Below, one piece after another: positions 28,929 through 42,470 of a stretch of 64,000 bases of DNA (position 1 is its first letter; every line of letters starts with the position of its first letter). The notes beneath the pieces were generated by a model. The model did no database searches, was not told the DNA's origin, and saw only the letters and a list, made by a program, of their open reading frames with translations. Made by a program: the position numbers and the translations under genes. Source of the stretch: Mycobacterium sp. BK086 (GTDB taxonomy: Bacteria; Actinomycetota; Actinomycetes; Mycobacteriales; Mycobacteriaceae); the NCBI GenBank assembly GCA_004362315.1, contig SNWL01000003.1:310001-374000 (forward strand). Direction: 5' to 3'.

Positions 28929-28969
28929 ACAGCCCGGCCGTCATGGCTCCGAGCCGACGGCCGGGCTGT
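28929..28969 (+). terminator. Strong hairpin downstream of the haemophore-like gene
   Basis: A perfect 14-bp GC-rich stem, ACAGCCCGGCCGTC at 28929-28942 and its complement at 28956-28969, with a 13-nt loop. It starts 20 bp after the stop codon. There is only a short T run after it, which is common for actinobacterial terminators. It should isolate the haemophore gene from the dehydrogenase gene. Confidence 0.8.
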
Positions 28970-29084
28970 TCGCGCATGCGCCCGCGAATGTGGCTCAAGC
29001 CCAACGGGAATGATCTGTACCTCCAGCCGCTTGTTCACAGTTGCCAATCCAATGGCTCCGACAGACAAGCAACGGAGGAACCCG

Positions 29085-29834
<750 letters not shown>

Positions 29835-29875
29835 GGGTCTTGCCTTTCGGTGCGGCCAGCGGTCACCCTGGGGCG

Positions 29876-31354
29876 ATGATGCCTGACTACGAGACGCTGA
29901 TCGTGGGCGCCGGATTCTCCGGTATCGGCTCGGCGATCCTGCTCGACAAGGCCGGCCTGCGTGATTACCAGATCATCGAGGCCGGCGAAGGCCCCGGCGG
30001 CACCTGGTACTGGAACACCTATCCCGGCATCGCCGTCGACATCCCGTCGTTCTCCTACCAGTTCTCCTTCGAGCAGAGCCCGGACTGGTCACGCACGTAC
30101 GCCCCTGGCCGCGAACTGCGCGCCTACGCCGAACACTGCGTGGAGAAGTACGGGCTGCGCAGCCGAATCCGGTTCAACACCAAGGTGACTGGCGCGGTCT
30201 TCGACGAGGAGCACGACGTGTGGCGGGCCGAGCTGGATTCCGGTGACGTACTGACGGCCCGTTACCTGATCAACGCCAGCGGTGTGTTGACGATCCCCAA
30301 GGCGCCCGAGATCGACGGGGTGGATTCCTTCGCCGGGCTGACCATGCACACCGCACGCTGGGACCACGAACACGATCTCACCGGTAAGCGGGTCGCGGTC
30401 ATCGGCACCGGCGCATCGGCGGTACAGGTGATCCCCGAGATCGCGCCGATTGTCCAGCGGCTCAACGTGTTTCAACGCACCCCGATCTGGTGCTTCCCGA
30501 AGGCGGATCTGCCGATCTCCCGCGCCGCCCGCCTGGCGATGCGGGTACCCGGCGGCAAGGCCGTCCAACGGCTGATCAGCCAGGCGTACGTGGAGTTCAC
30601 CTTCCCGCTGGCCGCTCACTATTTCACCGTCAACCCGCTGGCCCGGCAGATGTCCGAGATCGGAAAGGCGTACCTGCGCAAGCAGGTTGCCGATCCCGAG
30701 GTGCGCGACAAGCTCACCCCGCGCTACGCCGTCGGCTGCAAGCGGCCCGGTTTCCACAACACGTATCTGTCCACGTTCAACCGGGACAACGTCGAGCTGG
30801 TCACCGACCCGATCGACAAGATCACCGGCTCGGGGGTGGCCACCGACGGCGGCGGGACCTACGACGCCGACGTCCTGATCCTGGCCACCGGATTCAAGGT
30901 GATGGACACCGACAGCGTGCCGACGTATCCGGTGACCGGGCTGGGCGGGCAATCCTTGGCCCGATTCTGGGACGAGAACCGGCTGCAGGCCTATGAAGGC
31001 GTCAGCGTGCCGGGCTTCCCCAATATGTTCACCGTGTTCGGGCCGTACGGCTACGTCGGATCGTCGTACTTCGCCCTGATCGAGGCGCAGGGCCACCACA
31101 TCGTGCGCTGCCTGACGCAGGCCCGCCGCAAGCACGCCACCCGCGTCGAGGTGACTCAGGAGGCCAACGACCGGTTCTTCGCGTCGATGATGGCCAAGCG
31201 GCACCGCCAGATCTTCTGGCAGGACAGCTGCAAGCTGGCCAACAGCTATTACTTCGACAAGAACGGCGATGTGCCGCTACGGCCGGCCAGCACGGTGGAG
31301 GCGTACTGGCACAGTCGCCGCTTCCCGCTCGACGACTACCGCTTCACGGCCTGA
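29876..31354 (+). CDS. Flavin-containing (Baeyer-Villiger-type) monooxygenase
   Basis: An FAD- and NADPH-dependent monooxygenase of 492 residues. It has the FAD Rossmann motif VGAGFSGIG at the N-terminus, GGTWYWNTYPGIAVD, the BVMO fingerprint FAGLTMHTARWD near residue 160 and the second Rossmann motif GTGASAVQ near 180. FQRTPIWCFPK and LATGFKVMD follow. ATG 29876 is used (a second ATG follows at once). Such enzymes turn ketones into esters or oxidise sulfur; EthA of M. tuberculosis is a relative. It is convergent with the Ada-domain gene, 12 bp apart. Confidence 0.93.
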   Translation: MMPDYETLIVGAGFSGIGSAILLDKAGLRDYQIIEAGEGPGGTWYWNTYPGIAVDIPSFSYQFSFEQSPDWSRTYAPGRELRAYAEHCVEKYGLRSRIRFNTKVTGAVFDEEHDVWRAELDSGDVLTARYLINASGVLTIPKAPEIDGVDSFAGLTMHTARWDHEHDLTGKRVAVIGTGASAVQVIPEIAPIVQRLNVFQRTPIWCFPKADLPISRAARLAMRVPGGKAVQRLISQAYVEFTFPLAAHYFTVNPLARQMSEIGKAYLRKQVADPEVRDKLTPRYAVGCKRPGFHNTYLSTFNRDNVELVTDPIDKITGSGVATDGGGTYDADVLILATGFKVMDTDSVPTYPVTGLGGQSLARFWDENRLQAYEGVSVPGFPNMFTVFGPYGYVGSSYFALIEAQGHHIVRCLTQARRKHATRVEVTQEANDRFFASMMAKRHRQIFWQDSCKLANSYYFDKNGDVPLRPASTVEAYWHSRRFPLDDYRFTA

Positions 31355-31366
31355 CCGGCGAGCCTT

Positions 31367-31609
31367 TCACCGTCGATACTGCTCGGGCATGCACACCGCG
31401 CAGGGCCGGTATCCCGCCGCGATCGCCGTCTGTTCATCGGCGAAGAACACGCGATGGTCGGCGTAGCCGCCGGCGGCGATCGCGCGCAGCGCCGACGGGC
31501 AGTCCAGGAGTCCGTAGAGTTTGGTGCGGCGATGTCCGCCGAGCAGCCCCGGGGTCACGCTCGAAAAAGCTTGGCCGCCGGCATCTATCAACGTGTAGGT
31601 CTTCGTCAC
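31367..31609 (-). CDS. Stand-alone Ada metal-binding domain protein
   Basis: An 80-residue protein resembling only the N-terminal zinc domain of Ada, the part that in E. coli takes methyl groups from DNA phosphotriesters and becomes a transcription activator. Visible are LDCPSALRAI (Cys37), HRVFFADEQTAIAAGYRPC and CAVC (Cys70, Cys73). A fourth ligand is not a cysteine; His26 or His52 are candidates. There is no HTH and no alkyltransferase domain. It is the last gene of the sigma/ogt/2OG-oxygenase operon and overlaps the oxygenase gene by 4 nt (ATGA). A role in alkylation sensing is inference from context. Confidence 0.82.
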   Translation of the reverse strand: MTKTYTLIDAGGQAFSSVTPGLLGGHRRTKLYGLLDCPSALRAIAAGGYADHRVFFADEQTAIAAGYRPCAVCMPEQYRR

Positions 31610-32316
31610 GCCGCGTCGTGAAAGATCAGGCCGAGTGTCATCCGCGATCCGGTGTGCAGTGTGGAGACCCCGTGGCGAACCGGGCCGGCTGCCCAGCCTC
31701 GTTTGGACAGCACCGGCCGCTCACGGGTGGTGATTACCAGCCCATGGCCGTGCGGGATCGATATCGCGGTGCCGCGCGACTGGGCACGGGGGCGCTGCTC
31801 GTAGAGCAGGAATTCACCGCCGGTGTAATCGATTTCGGGCCGGGTCAAGTTGATGACGACCTGCAGTGGGAACACCAGCTCGCCGTACAGGTCTTGGTGC
31901 AGCGCGCACCAGCCGCCGGCCGTGTACTTCAGCAGCAGTGCCGTAGTTCTGGTCTGCCCCGCGCGATGGCACGTGTCCAACCACTCGTCGAGGGTGTCGG
32001 GCCACGGTGGTTCGCGACGCAGTTTGGACCACCAGTCCCTGGCGATCGGCAGCAGCCGCGGATAGAGGGCGCCCTTGAGCTCACTCACCGCCCGGGGGTA
32101 CGGCCGGTGGAAGTACCGGTACTGACCTTCGCCGAAGCGGTAGCGCGCCATGTCGATCGTGGAGCGGAACCGCGTCTCGTCAGGATAGATCGCCGCCAGT
32201 TCAGCGGTCTCCTTCGGACTGAGCAGCGGACCGGTCAGCGCACAACCGAGAGTCTCCAAATCGGTGGCGACCGCCTCCCAGTCGGTGGCCGCGACACGCT
32301 GTTCGTAGTCGATCAT
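31606..32316 (-). CDS. 2OG-Fe(II) oxygenase in an alkylation-repair operon
   Basis: A 236-residue putative iron/2-oxoglutarate dioxygenase. Fe ligands are likely His140 and Asp142 in ALHQDLYG plus a distal His (His215 in VRHGVS or His221), and Arg225 in TGSRMTLGL would bind 2-oxoglutarate. YTGGEFLLYEQ and INLTRP fit the double-stranded beta-helix core. It is not a standard AlkB sequence, but its place between ogt and an Ada zinc domain suggests oxidative repair of alkylated DNA or a related base. ATG 32316 overlaps the ogt stop (TGATG). The upstream part of the open frame is shadow of ogt. Confidence 0.85.
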   Translation of the reverse strand: MIDYEQRVAATDWEAVATDLETLGCALTGPLLSPKETAELAAIYPDETRFRSTIDMARYRFGEGQYRYFHRPYPRAVSELKGALYPRLLPIARDWWSKLRREPPWPDTLDEWLDTCHRAGQTRTTALLLKYTAGGWCALHQDLYGELVFPLQVVINLTRPEIDYTGGEFLLYEQRPRAQSRGTAISIPHGHGLVITTRERPVLSKRGWAAGPVRHGVSTLHTGSRMTLGLIFHDAA

Positions 32317-32927
32317 CAGGCAGCCTCCAGGTCGAGCAGCAGGCGCTTGGCCTCCGGGCCGCCGAGGTAGCCGCCCATCGCCCCGTCGCTGCGCACCACG
32401 CGGTGGCACGGAACAACAACGGGCAGTGGGTTTTTCGCGCACGCGGTGCCGACGGCGCGGACCGCTTTGGGGCTGCCGGCCAGCGCGGCGACGGCGGCGT
32501 AGCTGGCGGTCTGGCCGTAGCCGATCTCGGGCAGGTGGTGCAGCACCGCGCTGCGGAACCCGGCCGCCAGCCGCCAGTCCAGCGGCAGATCGAAGCTGCG
32601 GCGAGTCCGGCTGAAGTATTCGTCGAGTTCGCGGGCCACCGGGTCCAGGCGGGCAGGCGCGAGCAGGATGCGGGGGCTGATCTTGTCGGCCAGCTGCGCC
32701 AGCACGGCGTCGTGGTCCTCGCGGGCGTACGCGACGCGGACAAGGCCCTGCTCGGTCGCGGCCAGCAGCAGCGACCCGACCGGGCTGTCGACCGTGCAGT
32801 AGGCGATATCGAGCAGACCCTCGCGCTGGGCCGCGGTGGCGAGGCGCTGGTGCAGCTCTGCCATCGTGCCGGAGCCGGGCTGGGTGACTCGCTCCAGGTC
32901 GCGAACAAGACTGTCGCTCTTAGTCAT
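32316..32927 (-). CDS. ogt: Ogt, methylated-DNA-[protein]-cysteine S-methyltransferase
   Basis: Suicidal repair protein that takes methyl groups from O6-methylguanine or O4-methylthymine. The 203-residue protein has the active-site motif VVPCHRVV with Cys174, followed by GAMGGYLGG. GQTASYAAVAALAGSPKAVRAVG is the helix-turn-helix DNA-binding part. The N-terminal domain (about 35-115) is the usual Ogt RNase-H-like fold; about 30 extra residues precede it. It overlaps the sigma-factor stop by 4 nt (ATGA), so translation is probably coupled. Confidence 0.95.
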   Translation of the reverse strand: MTKSDSLVRDLERVTQPGSGTMAELHQRLATAAQREGLLDIAYCTVDSPVGSLLLAATEQGLVRVAYAREDHDAVLAQLADKISPRILLAPARLDPVARELDEYFSRTRRSFDLPLDWRLAAGFRSAVLHHLPEIGYGQTASYAAVAALAGSPKAVRAVGTACAKNPLPVVVPCHRVVRSDGAMGGYLGGPEAKRLLLDLEAA

Positions 32928-33406
32928 TGGAGGTCTCCTTTCGTGCCGAGGTAGGTACGTCGAAGTGTGGCGATACCGTCGCTGGCCGCGCGGCGGGCCG
33001 CCGCGGCGGTGCCGCCGACGATGTCAGCGATCTCGGTGTAGGGCAGCCCGGCCAGATAGTGATAGGCCACGGCATGCTTCTGCTTGTGTGGCAGGCCATC
33101 GACCGCGGCGGCCAGATCGCCGAAGTCGGTGTCGCGCGGGGCCGCCGGTTCGGGGACGACGTCGGTCGGGACTGGTCGACGCCCACGGGCGCGGGTGATG
33201 TCGATGGCTTTGTGGTGAGCGATCGTGACCAGCCACGCCTCCACATTGGCGTCCCCCGGGAGGTCCGGGTACGCCTTCATGGCCGCCAGGAACGTGTCCG
33301 ACCAGGCGTCGTCGGCGTCGTGCATGCCCACGATGGCGCAGCAGACCCGGAAGACGCTGGGGCCGTGGTCGCGCACCACGGTCTCAAAGGGCGGTTTGGC
33401 GTTCAC
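32924..33406 (-). CDS. ECF-family RNA polymerase sigma factor
   Basis: A 160-residue sigma-70 family protein of extracytoplasmic-function size. Region 2 is seen in DADDAWSDTFLAAMKAYPDL and VEAWLVTIAHHKAIDITRAR, region 4 in LPHKQKHAVAYHYLAGLPYTEIADIVG and AAARRAASDGIATLR. GTG 33406 start. It heads a four-gene operon with ogt, a 2OG oxygenase and an Ada zinc-domain protein. No anti-sigma factor is encoded beside it, so control may come from DNA damage or from one of the operon products. That the operon is its own regulon is an inference. Confidence 0.88.
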   Translation of the reverse strand: MNAKPPFETVVRDHGPSVFRVCCAIVGMHDADDAWSDTFLAAMKAYPDLPGDANVEAWLVTIAHHKAIDITRARGRRPVPTDVVPEPAAPRDTDFGDLAAAVDGLPHKQKHAVAYHYLAGLPYTEIADIVGGTAAAARRAASDGIATLRRTYLGTKGDLQ

Positions 33407-33452
33407 AACCTGTAGACGCTCGGCGGCCGGCGTTTGTGAGGTGAAAACGCCG

Positions 33453-33505
33453 AAACCGACGTTGTGCAGGCGCGGTCTTGCATTTTGCCTGCCAAACGTC
33501 GGTTT
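33453..33505 (-). terminator. Large hairpin between metK and the sigma/ogt operon
   Basis: Arms at 33453-33471 and 33487-33505 form a 19-bp stem with two mismatches: AAACCGACGTT pairs perfectly with its complement, then after a 2-nt internal mismatch GCAGGC pairs with GCCTGC. The loop is 15 nt. It starts 17 bp after the metK stop, and the minus strand continues with a TTTT run about 10 nt beyond. It most likely terminates metK transcription. Because it also lies just upstream of the sigma gene (start 33406), it could affect expression of that operon too. Confidence 0.8.
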
Positions 33506-33521
33506 GGGCGAAGAGAACTGA

Positions 33522-34730
<1,209 letters not shown>

Positions 34731-34849
34731 AGTGTCATTCCCTTCGAAAGCTTAGTTTTGCGAATCATATCTTCGCCCCTGACAGACCAAACCGGGACGG
34801 TACGTCCCGCGCAAGCGTTCTGCGCACTTTTCTTCTAAATGGTGACCGG

Positions 34850-36094
34850 CTAGGCCTCACGCCGCAGAAGAGAAGCGATCGCGTCCACGATACGGCTCGC
34901 CATCAGCGTCTTCGAGCCGTGCTCCAGCGCGGCCTCGGTGCCGTCTGCCCCCAGCAACCACCCGTCGTTGCTGTCCACCTCGAACGCGCGACCGTCGCCG
35001 ACCGCGTTGACGACGAGCAGATCGCAGCCCTTGCGGACCAGCTTGGACCGGGCGTGGAACAGCACGTCACCGTTGGCGTCGCCGGTCTCGGCCGCAAAGC
35101 CCACAATGGCACGCATGTTCGGCAGCTGCCCGTCGGCGCGCTGGCGGACCGCACCGGCAAGCACGTCGTCGGTGCGCACCAGCTCGATGGCCGGCGCGTC
35201 CACGACATCGGGCTTCTTCTTGATCTTGCTGCTGGCCACATGCGCGGGCCGGAAGTCCGCGACGGCAGCGGCCATCACGAGAACGTGGGCGTCCGGCGCG
35301 TGCTTGCTCACGGCCTCGTGCAGCTGCGCGGCCGAAGTGATGTTCAGGACGTGCACACCGGCGGGCTCGGCGAGGCCGGCGGTGTTACCGGCGATCAGCG
35401 TGACATCGGCCCCGCGTTGAGCGGCGACCCTGGCCACCGCGTAGCCCTGTTTGCCCGAGCTGCGGTTGCCGATGAAGCGGACCGGATCGATGGCTTCCCG
35501 CGTGCCACCCGCGCTCACCAGCAGCTTGACCCCACTCAGGTCGTAGGGCAGTGCATCGGCGCGGGCCAGCAGCAGCTCGGCGAAGGTGGTGATCTCTTCG
35601 GCCTCGGGCAGTCGTCCCGGGCCGGTGTCGGCGCCGGTGAGACGTCCGGACGCGGGTTCGAGCACGACCGCACCCCGGTCACGCAGCGTCCCCACGTTCT
35701 GGACGGTGGCGGGGTGCAACCACATCTCGGTGTGCATGGCCGGTGCGAACAGCACCGGGCAGCGGGCCGTCAGCAGCGTCGCGGTCAGCAGGTCGTCGGC
35801 GCGGCCGGCGACGGCGCGAGCCAGCAGATCGGCGGTGGCGGGTGCGACGACGACGAGGTCAGCTTCTTGCCCGAGCCGAACATGCGGGACCTCGTCGACA
35901 TCCTCGAAGACCCCGGTGCGGACCGGGTGCCCGGACAGCGCCTCGAAGGTCGCTGCGCCGACGAACCGCAATGCCGACTCGGTGGGGACGACGCGAACGT
36001 CGTGCCCGGCCTCGCTGAGCTGACGGACCACCGTGCACGCCTTGTAGGCGGCGATGCCTCCGGCGACGCCGACGATGATCCGCTTGCGGTTCAT
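34850..36094 (-). CDS. coaBC: CoaBC, phosphopantothenoylcysteine synthetase/decarboxylase
   Basis: Two successive steps of coenzyme A synthesis: joining cysteine to 4'-phosphopantothenate, then decarboxylating the product. The 414-residue protein has the flavin-binding CoaC half at the N-terminus (GVAGGIAAYKA, VPHVRLGQEADLVVVAPATAD with the active-site His, PAMHTEMWLHP) and the CoaB half from about 185 (SAGGTREAIDPVRFIGN, SSGKQGYA). ATG 36094 is preferred over a TTG one codon upstream. It follows rpoZ closely, as in other mycobacteria. Confidence 0.97.
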   Translation of the reverse strand: MNRKRIIVGVAGGIAAYKACTVVRQLSEAGHDVRVVPTESALRFVGAATFEALSGHPVRTGVFEDVDEVPHVRLGQEADLVVVAPATADLLARAVAGRADDLLTATLLTARCPVLFAPAMHTEMWLHPATVQNVGTLRDRGAVVLEPASGRLTGADTGPGRLPEAEEITTFAELLLARADALPYDLSGVKLLVSAGGTREAIDPVRFIGNRSSGKQGYAVARVAAQRGADVTLIAGNTAGLAEPAGVHVLNITSAAQLHEAVSKHAPDAHVLVMAAAVADFRPAHVASSKIKKKPDVVDAPAIELVRTDDVLAGAVRQRADGQLPNMRAIVGFAAETGDANGDVLFHARSKLVRKGCDLLVVNAVGDGRAFEVDSNDGWLLGADGTEAALEHGSKTLMASRIVDAIASLLRREA

Positions 36095-36116
36095 CAACTA
36101 GCCCGGGCTTGGTGGG

Positions 36117-36419
36117 CTACTCGCCTTCGGTGTGTTCGAGCAGATCGCCGTGGATCTCGCGCAGCGCGATCGACAGCGGCTTCTCCTGCAGGCCGGGCTC
36201 GACCAGCGGGCCGACGTATTCGAGGATGCCGTCGCCGAGCTGGTTGTAGTAGTCGTTGATCTGGCGTGCCCGCTTGGCGGAGTAGATGACCAGCGCGTAC
36301 TTGCTCGACACCCGGTCCAGCAACTCGTCGATGGGCGGGTTGGTGATGCCCAGCGGTGTGTCGTAGGCGGTTGCGGCACCCGGGGCCGGATCGTAGTGAT
36401 CCGTGCTGGCTTGCGTCAC
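36117..36419 (-). CDS. rpoZ: RNA polymerase omega subunit
   Basis: Small assembly subunit of RNA polymerase, 100 residues. Conserved omega segments are visible: [29 protein letters not shown] and [15 protein letters not shown]. The GTG start at 36419 has AGGAAGAAG upstream. It lies 42 bp after gmk and 22 bp before coaBC, the standard gmk-rpoZ-coaBC order. Confidence 0.96.
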   Translation of the reverse strand: MTQASTDHYDPAPGAATAYDTPLGITNPPIDELLDRVSSKYALVIYSAKRARQINDYYNQLGDGILEYVGPLVEPGLQEKPLSIALREIHGDLLEHTEGE

Positions 36420-36461
36420 GTAGAACTTCTTCCTAGCGGATGATTTGGGAGCTTCGGGGCA

Positions 36462-37070
36462 TCAATCTTGCGCGCCCACCAGCAAGGATACCAATTCGGC
36501 GCAGGCCGAATCCAATTGGCTGTTCACGACGACGACGTCGAACCCGTCCTGAGCGGCCAGCTCAGCGCGGGCGGTGTCCAGCCGGCGGGCCATCACCTCC
36601 GGGGTTTCGGTGCCCCGGCCAATGAGCCGCTCTTCGAGCGCCTCCCAGCTGGGGGGCGCCAGAAACACGGTCAAGACCTCGGGCATCGCCCGTTTGACGG
36701 CTTCGGCACCAGCCAGGTCGACCTCGATGAGGACGGGATGTCCCGCCGCGACCGCGTCGGCGACCGGTGCGGCCAGCGTGCCGGAGCGCTGCAGACCGTT
36801 GTGGATCTCGGCCCATTCGAGCAGGTCACCACCGTCGATCAACTGCTGGAACTTCTCGGGCGTGACGAAGTGGTAGTCGACGCCGTCCACCTCACCCGGG
36901 CGAATGGCCCGGGTGGTGGCCGACACGCTGAAATGCAGATCGGGCACCTGCTCACGCAGGCGGCGGACGATCGTCGACTTCCCTACCCCGGACGGCCCGG
37001 ACAGCACCACCACTCGGCCGCGGTGGTCGGGCGTAACGCCCGCGCTGTCCGGCCTTCCGCCGGCATTCAC
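36462..37070 (-). CDS. gmk: Guanylate kinase
   Basis: Phosphorylates GMP to GDP with ATP. The 202-residue protein shows the P-loop [16 protein letters not shown] (about 23-38) and GMP-binding residues in [20 protein letters not shown], followed by LLEWAEIHN. It has a short N-terminal extension, as in other mycobacteria, starting at GTG 37070. It follows mihF by 5 bp, so the two are surely co-transcribed. Confidence 0.97.
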   Translation of the reverse strand: MNAGGRPDSAGVTPDHRGRVVVLSGPSGVGKSTIVRRLREQVPDLHFSVSATTRAIRPGEVDGVDYHFVTPEKFQQLIDGGDLLEWAEIHNGLQRSGTLAAPVADAVAAGHPVLIEVDLAGAEAVKRAMPEVLTVFLAPPSWEALEERLIGRGTETPEVMARRLDTARAELAAQDGFDVVVVNSQLDSACAELVSLLVGAQD

Positions 37071-37075
37071 CGCTG

Positions 37076-37396
37076 CTAAGCGGTGAAGTCGAACTTTTCC
37101 AGCAGTGCCTTGCGCTGCCGATCGCCGAGGCCACGCAGGCGGCGCGTCGGGGCGATCTCCAGCTCGGTCATGATTTCCTGCGCCTTGACCTTGCCCACCT
37201 TGGGCAGGGCTTCCAGCAGTGCGGAAACCTTCATCTTGCCGAGGACCTCGTCGGTCTCAGCGTCCTTGAGCACCTGCTTGAGGTTGGTGCCACCACGCTT
37301 GAGCCGATCCTTGAGCTCAGCTCGTGCGCGACGCGCGGCAGCAGCCTTCTCCAACGCGGCTGCGCGCTGCTCGTCGGTCAACTGGGGAAGGGCCAC
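37076..37396 (-). CDS. mihF: Mycobacterial integration host factor
   Basis: A 106-residue nucleoid-associated DNA-binding protein, essential in studied mycobacteria and needed for L5 phage integration. The sequence [20 protein letters not shown] and [17 protein letters not shown], with a helix-two-turn-helix region and [17 protein letters not shown] at the end, is characteristic. GTG 37396 has GGAGG upstream. It is unrelated to enterobacterial IHF despite the name. Confidence 0.97.
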   Translation of the reverse strand: MALPQLTDEQRAAALEKAAAARRARAELKDRLKRGGTNLKQVLKDAETDEVLGKMKVSALLEALPKVGKVKAQEIMTELEIAPTRRLRGLGDRQRKALLEKFDFTA

Positions 37397-37865
37397 GGGT
37401 TCCTCCGTCTCATCACCATCATTGTTTTGCCTGGGCCGGGTACTTCAGCCAGCGACAGCGACCGTACCCACGCCCTCTGACGAAATCTAACCCCACCCCC
37501 TGCTTACCGGTGCAAACCCGCAGGATATGGCCCAAGATCACGTTGTCTGGACAGCTGTCGGGACAACATTCCGAGGCGGTTACGAGCCCGTTCGACGGTC
37601 TCGGCCCGCACCGAAAAGAGCCCGTCTACCTGCGGATTTTCAAGATCGCCCTGGTCGGGCGGCCCCGAGTCGACGCCCACTGGGAACTGGACCGCGTCAA
37701 ATTTCACCTCACAGGCAGGTCACGGCGTGTCGGGCGTGTCGAGACGGCCGTCGGCGCTCGCTTACCGCACACACAGCTGCGCGACAGATTTTGCATAGCC
37801 GGGCTACCTAGCGTGGTCGGTGTCGGGGTTGTCAGTGGCAGATTCGAACCTCGAAGGGACGTGCC
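37397..37865. promoter_or_regulatory. Intergenic region between divergent mihF and a small secreted-protein gene
   Basis: About 470 bp with no convincing gene; short open frames here lack family features or ribosome binding sites. In M. tuberculosis a PE/PPE pair lies near this position, as I recall, and is absent here. On the minus strand TAGATT (37484-37489) is a plausible -10 hexamer for mihF, roughly 90 bp upstream of its start. GAAGGGA before 37866 is the ribosome binding site of the rightward gene. Confidence 0.4.
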
Positions 37866-38294
37866 ATGTCCATCACACAAACCACCCGCGTTGCTGCTGT
37901 GGCAGTTGGGATCGCGATCGCCGGGATGACGGTCGGAACGGCTTCCGCTCTGGCGGACCCCGGCCGTGGCGGGCCTGGCGACTGCGGATTCCAGGGCTGC
38001 CAGGGACCGGGCCAGCGCGGCCCAGACGGACCCGGGCCCGACCGCCGCGGCCCTGGCCCGGCCGACTGGCGCGGCGGCCCGGGTGGCGGGCCTGGTGGGC
38101 CGCAATGGCGTGGCGGCGACGACCGCGGCTGGCGTCCCGGACCGCCGCCGCCCGATCTGGGCTGGCGCGGGATCGACCAGGGCCGCTGGGATCACCAGCC
38201 GTTCAACTACAACGGCAACTGGGTCAGCCCGGTGTTCGACCAGGGCTACCAGGCGTGGGGGTTCTGGCTGTTCGGGGTGTGGATTCCGCTCTAG
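37866..38294 (+). CDS. Small secreted Gly/Pro-rich protein
   Basis: A 142-residue protein with a clear signal peptide (SITQTTRVAAVAVGIAIAG, cleavage probably after SALA near residue 30). The mature part is a Gly/Pro/Arg-rich low-complexity stretch (about 31-100) with two cysteines in DCGFQGCQG, then an aromatic C-terminus with FNYNGNWVSPVF and WGFWLFGVWIPL. ATG 37866 is preceded by GAAGGGA. It resembles small exported hypothetical proteins of mycobacteria; no function is known. The stop lies in one copy of a 10-bp tandem repeat; the other copy holds the pyrF stop. Confidence 0.82.
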   Translation: MSITQTTRVAAVAVGIAIAGMTVGTASALADPGRGGPGDCGFQGCQGPGQRGPDGPGPDRRGPGPADWRGGPGGGPGGPQWRGGDDRGWRPGPPPPDLGWRGIDQGRWDHQPFNYNGNWVSPVFDQGYQAWGFWLFGVWIPL

Positions 38295-38305
38295 GCCGCT
38301 CTAGG
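38286..38305. repeat. Tandem 10-bp repeat holding both convergent stop codons
   Basis: CCGCTCTAGG occurs twice in a row (38286-38295 and 38296-38305). The first copy contains the TAG stop of the secreted protein on the plus strand. The second contains the TAG stop of pyrF read on the minus strand, since CTAG is its own complement. This looks like a small tandem duplication at a convergent gene junction. Confidence 0.8.
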
Positions 38306-39122
38306 CCAGATACGCGACTTCGTCGCGCAGCTTCTCCCCCGCCGCCCGGACCGCCTCGGCATCCGGTCCGGCGCGCAGGACCTCACGGGACACCGCAGGT
38401 ATCAGCTGACCGGGCCGGGCGCCCCCGAGACCGCCGAGCACCTCGGGGCGTCCGCCCTGGGCGCCCACGCCGGGTACCAGGACCGGGCCGCCCAACTCGC
38501 TGAGATCGGGCACCACGTCGAGCGTCGCGCCGACGACGACGCCGACCGAACCCGGTTGTGAACCCGCCCGGTTGACGGCGGCGGCGTCATCGACGACCGA
38601 CTGCGCCACCGTGCGCTCGCCTGCGATAGCGCGTTGCACCGACGCGCCTTCCGGGTTGGACGTCGCGGCGAGCACGAACACGCCGCGCCCGTTGGCTGCG
38701 GCCAGCTCCAAAAGTGGCTGCAGCGAACCGAATCCGAGGTACGGCGATGCGGTGACGGCATCCGCGGCCAGCGGCCCGTCACCCACCCAGGCCTGCGCGT
38801 AGGCGGCCATCGTCGAGCCGATGTCGCCGCGCTTGGCGTCGGCGAGCACCAGCACCCCGGCGTCCCGCAACCCGGCGATGGTGTTCTCCAGCACCGCGAA
38901 ACCCGCTGAGCCATAAGCCTCGAAGAACGCCACCTGCGGCTTGACGATGGCGAATCCGGCGAAGGCCCGCACGCAGATATCAGAGAACCGCGCCAGGCCG
39001 TCGGCGCTGACCGGCAGATCCCAGGCGCGCAGCAGTTCCGGGTGCGGGTCGATGCCGAGACACAGCGGCCCGCGATCGGCGATCGCGGCCGCCAGCCTGG
39101 CGCCGAATCCCGCGTCAGTCAT
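38301..39122 (-). CDS. pyrF: Orotidine 5'-phosphate decarboxylase
   Basis: Last step of UMP synthesis: decarboxylation of OMP. The 273-residue protein belongs to the longer class found in mycobacteria, with catalytic block [19 protein letters not shown]-terminal [14 protein letters not shown] and phosphate-binding VPGVGAQGG. It is the last gene of the pyr operon, 9 bp after carB. Confidence 0.97.
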   Translation of the reverse strand: MTDAGFGARLAAAIADRGPLCLGIDPHPELLRAWDLPVSADGLARFSDICVRAFAGFAIVKPQVAFFEAYGSAGFAVLENTIAGLRDAGVLVLADAKRGDIGSTMAAYAQAWVGDGPLAADAVTASPYLGFGSLQPLLELAAANGRGVFVLAATSNPEGASVQRAIAGERTVAQSVVDDAAAVNRAGSQPGSVGVVVGATLDVVPDLSELGGPVLVPGVGAQGGRPEVLGGLGGARPGQLIPAVSREVLRAGPDAEAVRAAGEKLRDEVAYLA

Positions 39123-39131
39123 TGACCCACC

Positions 39132-42470
<3,339 letters not shown>

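Noticed and set aside
34731..34849. SAM riboswitch before metK
   Set aside because: Only about 120 bp, and no SAM-I or SAM-II/IV core motif is visible.
37504..37707. A 67-codon minus-strand frame between mihF and the secreted protein gene
   Set aside because: No ribosome binding site or recognisable feature; codon use looks non-coding.
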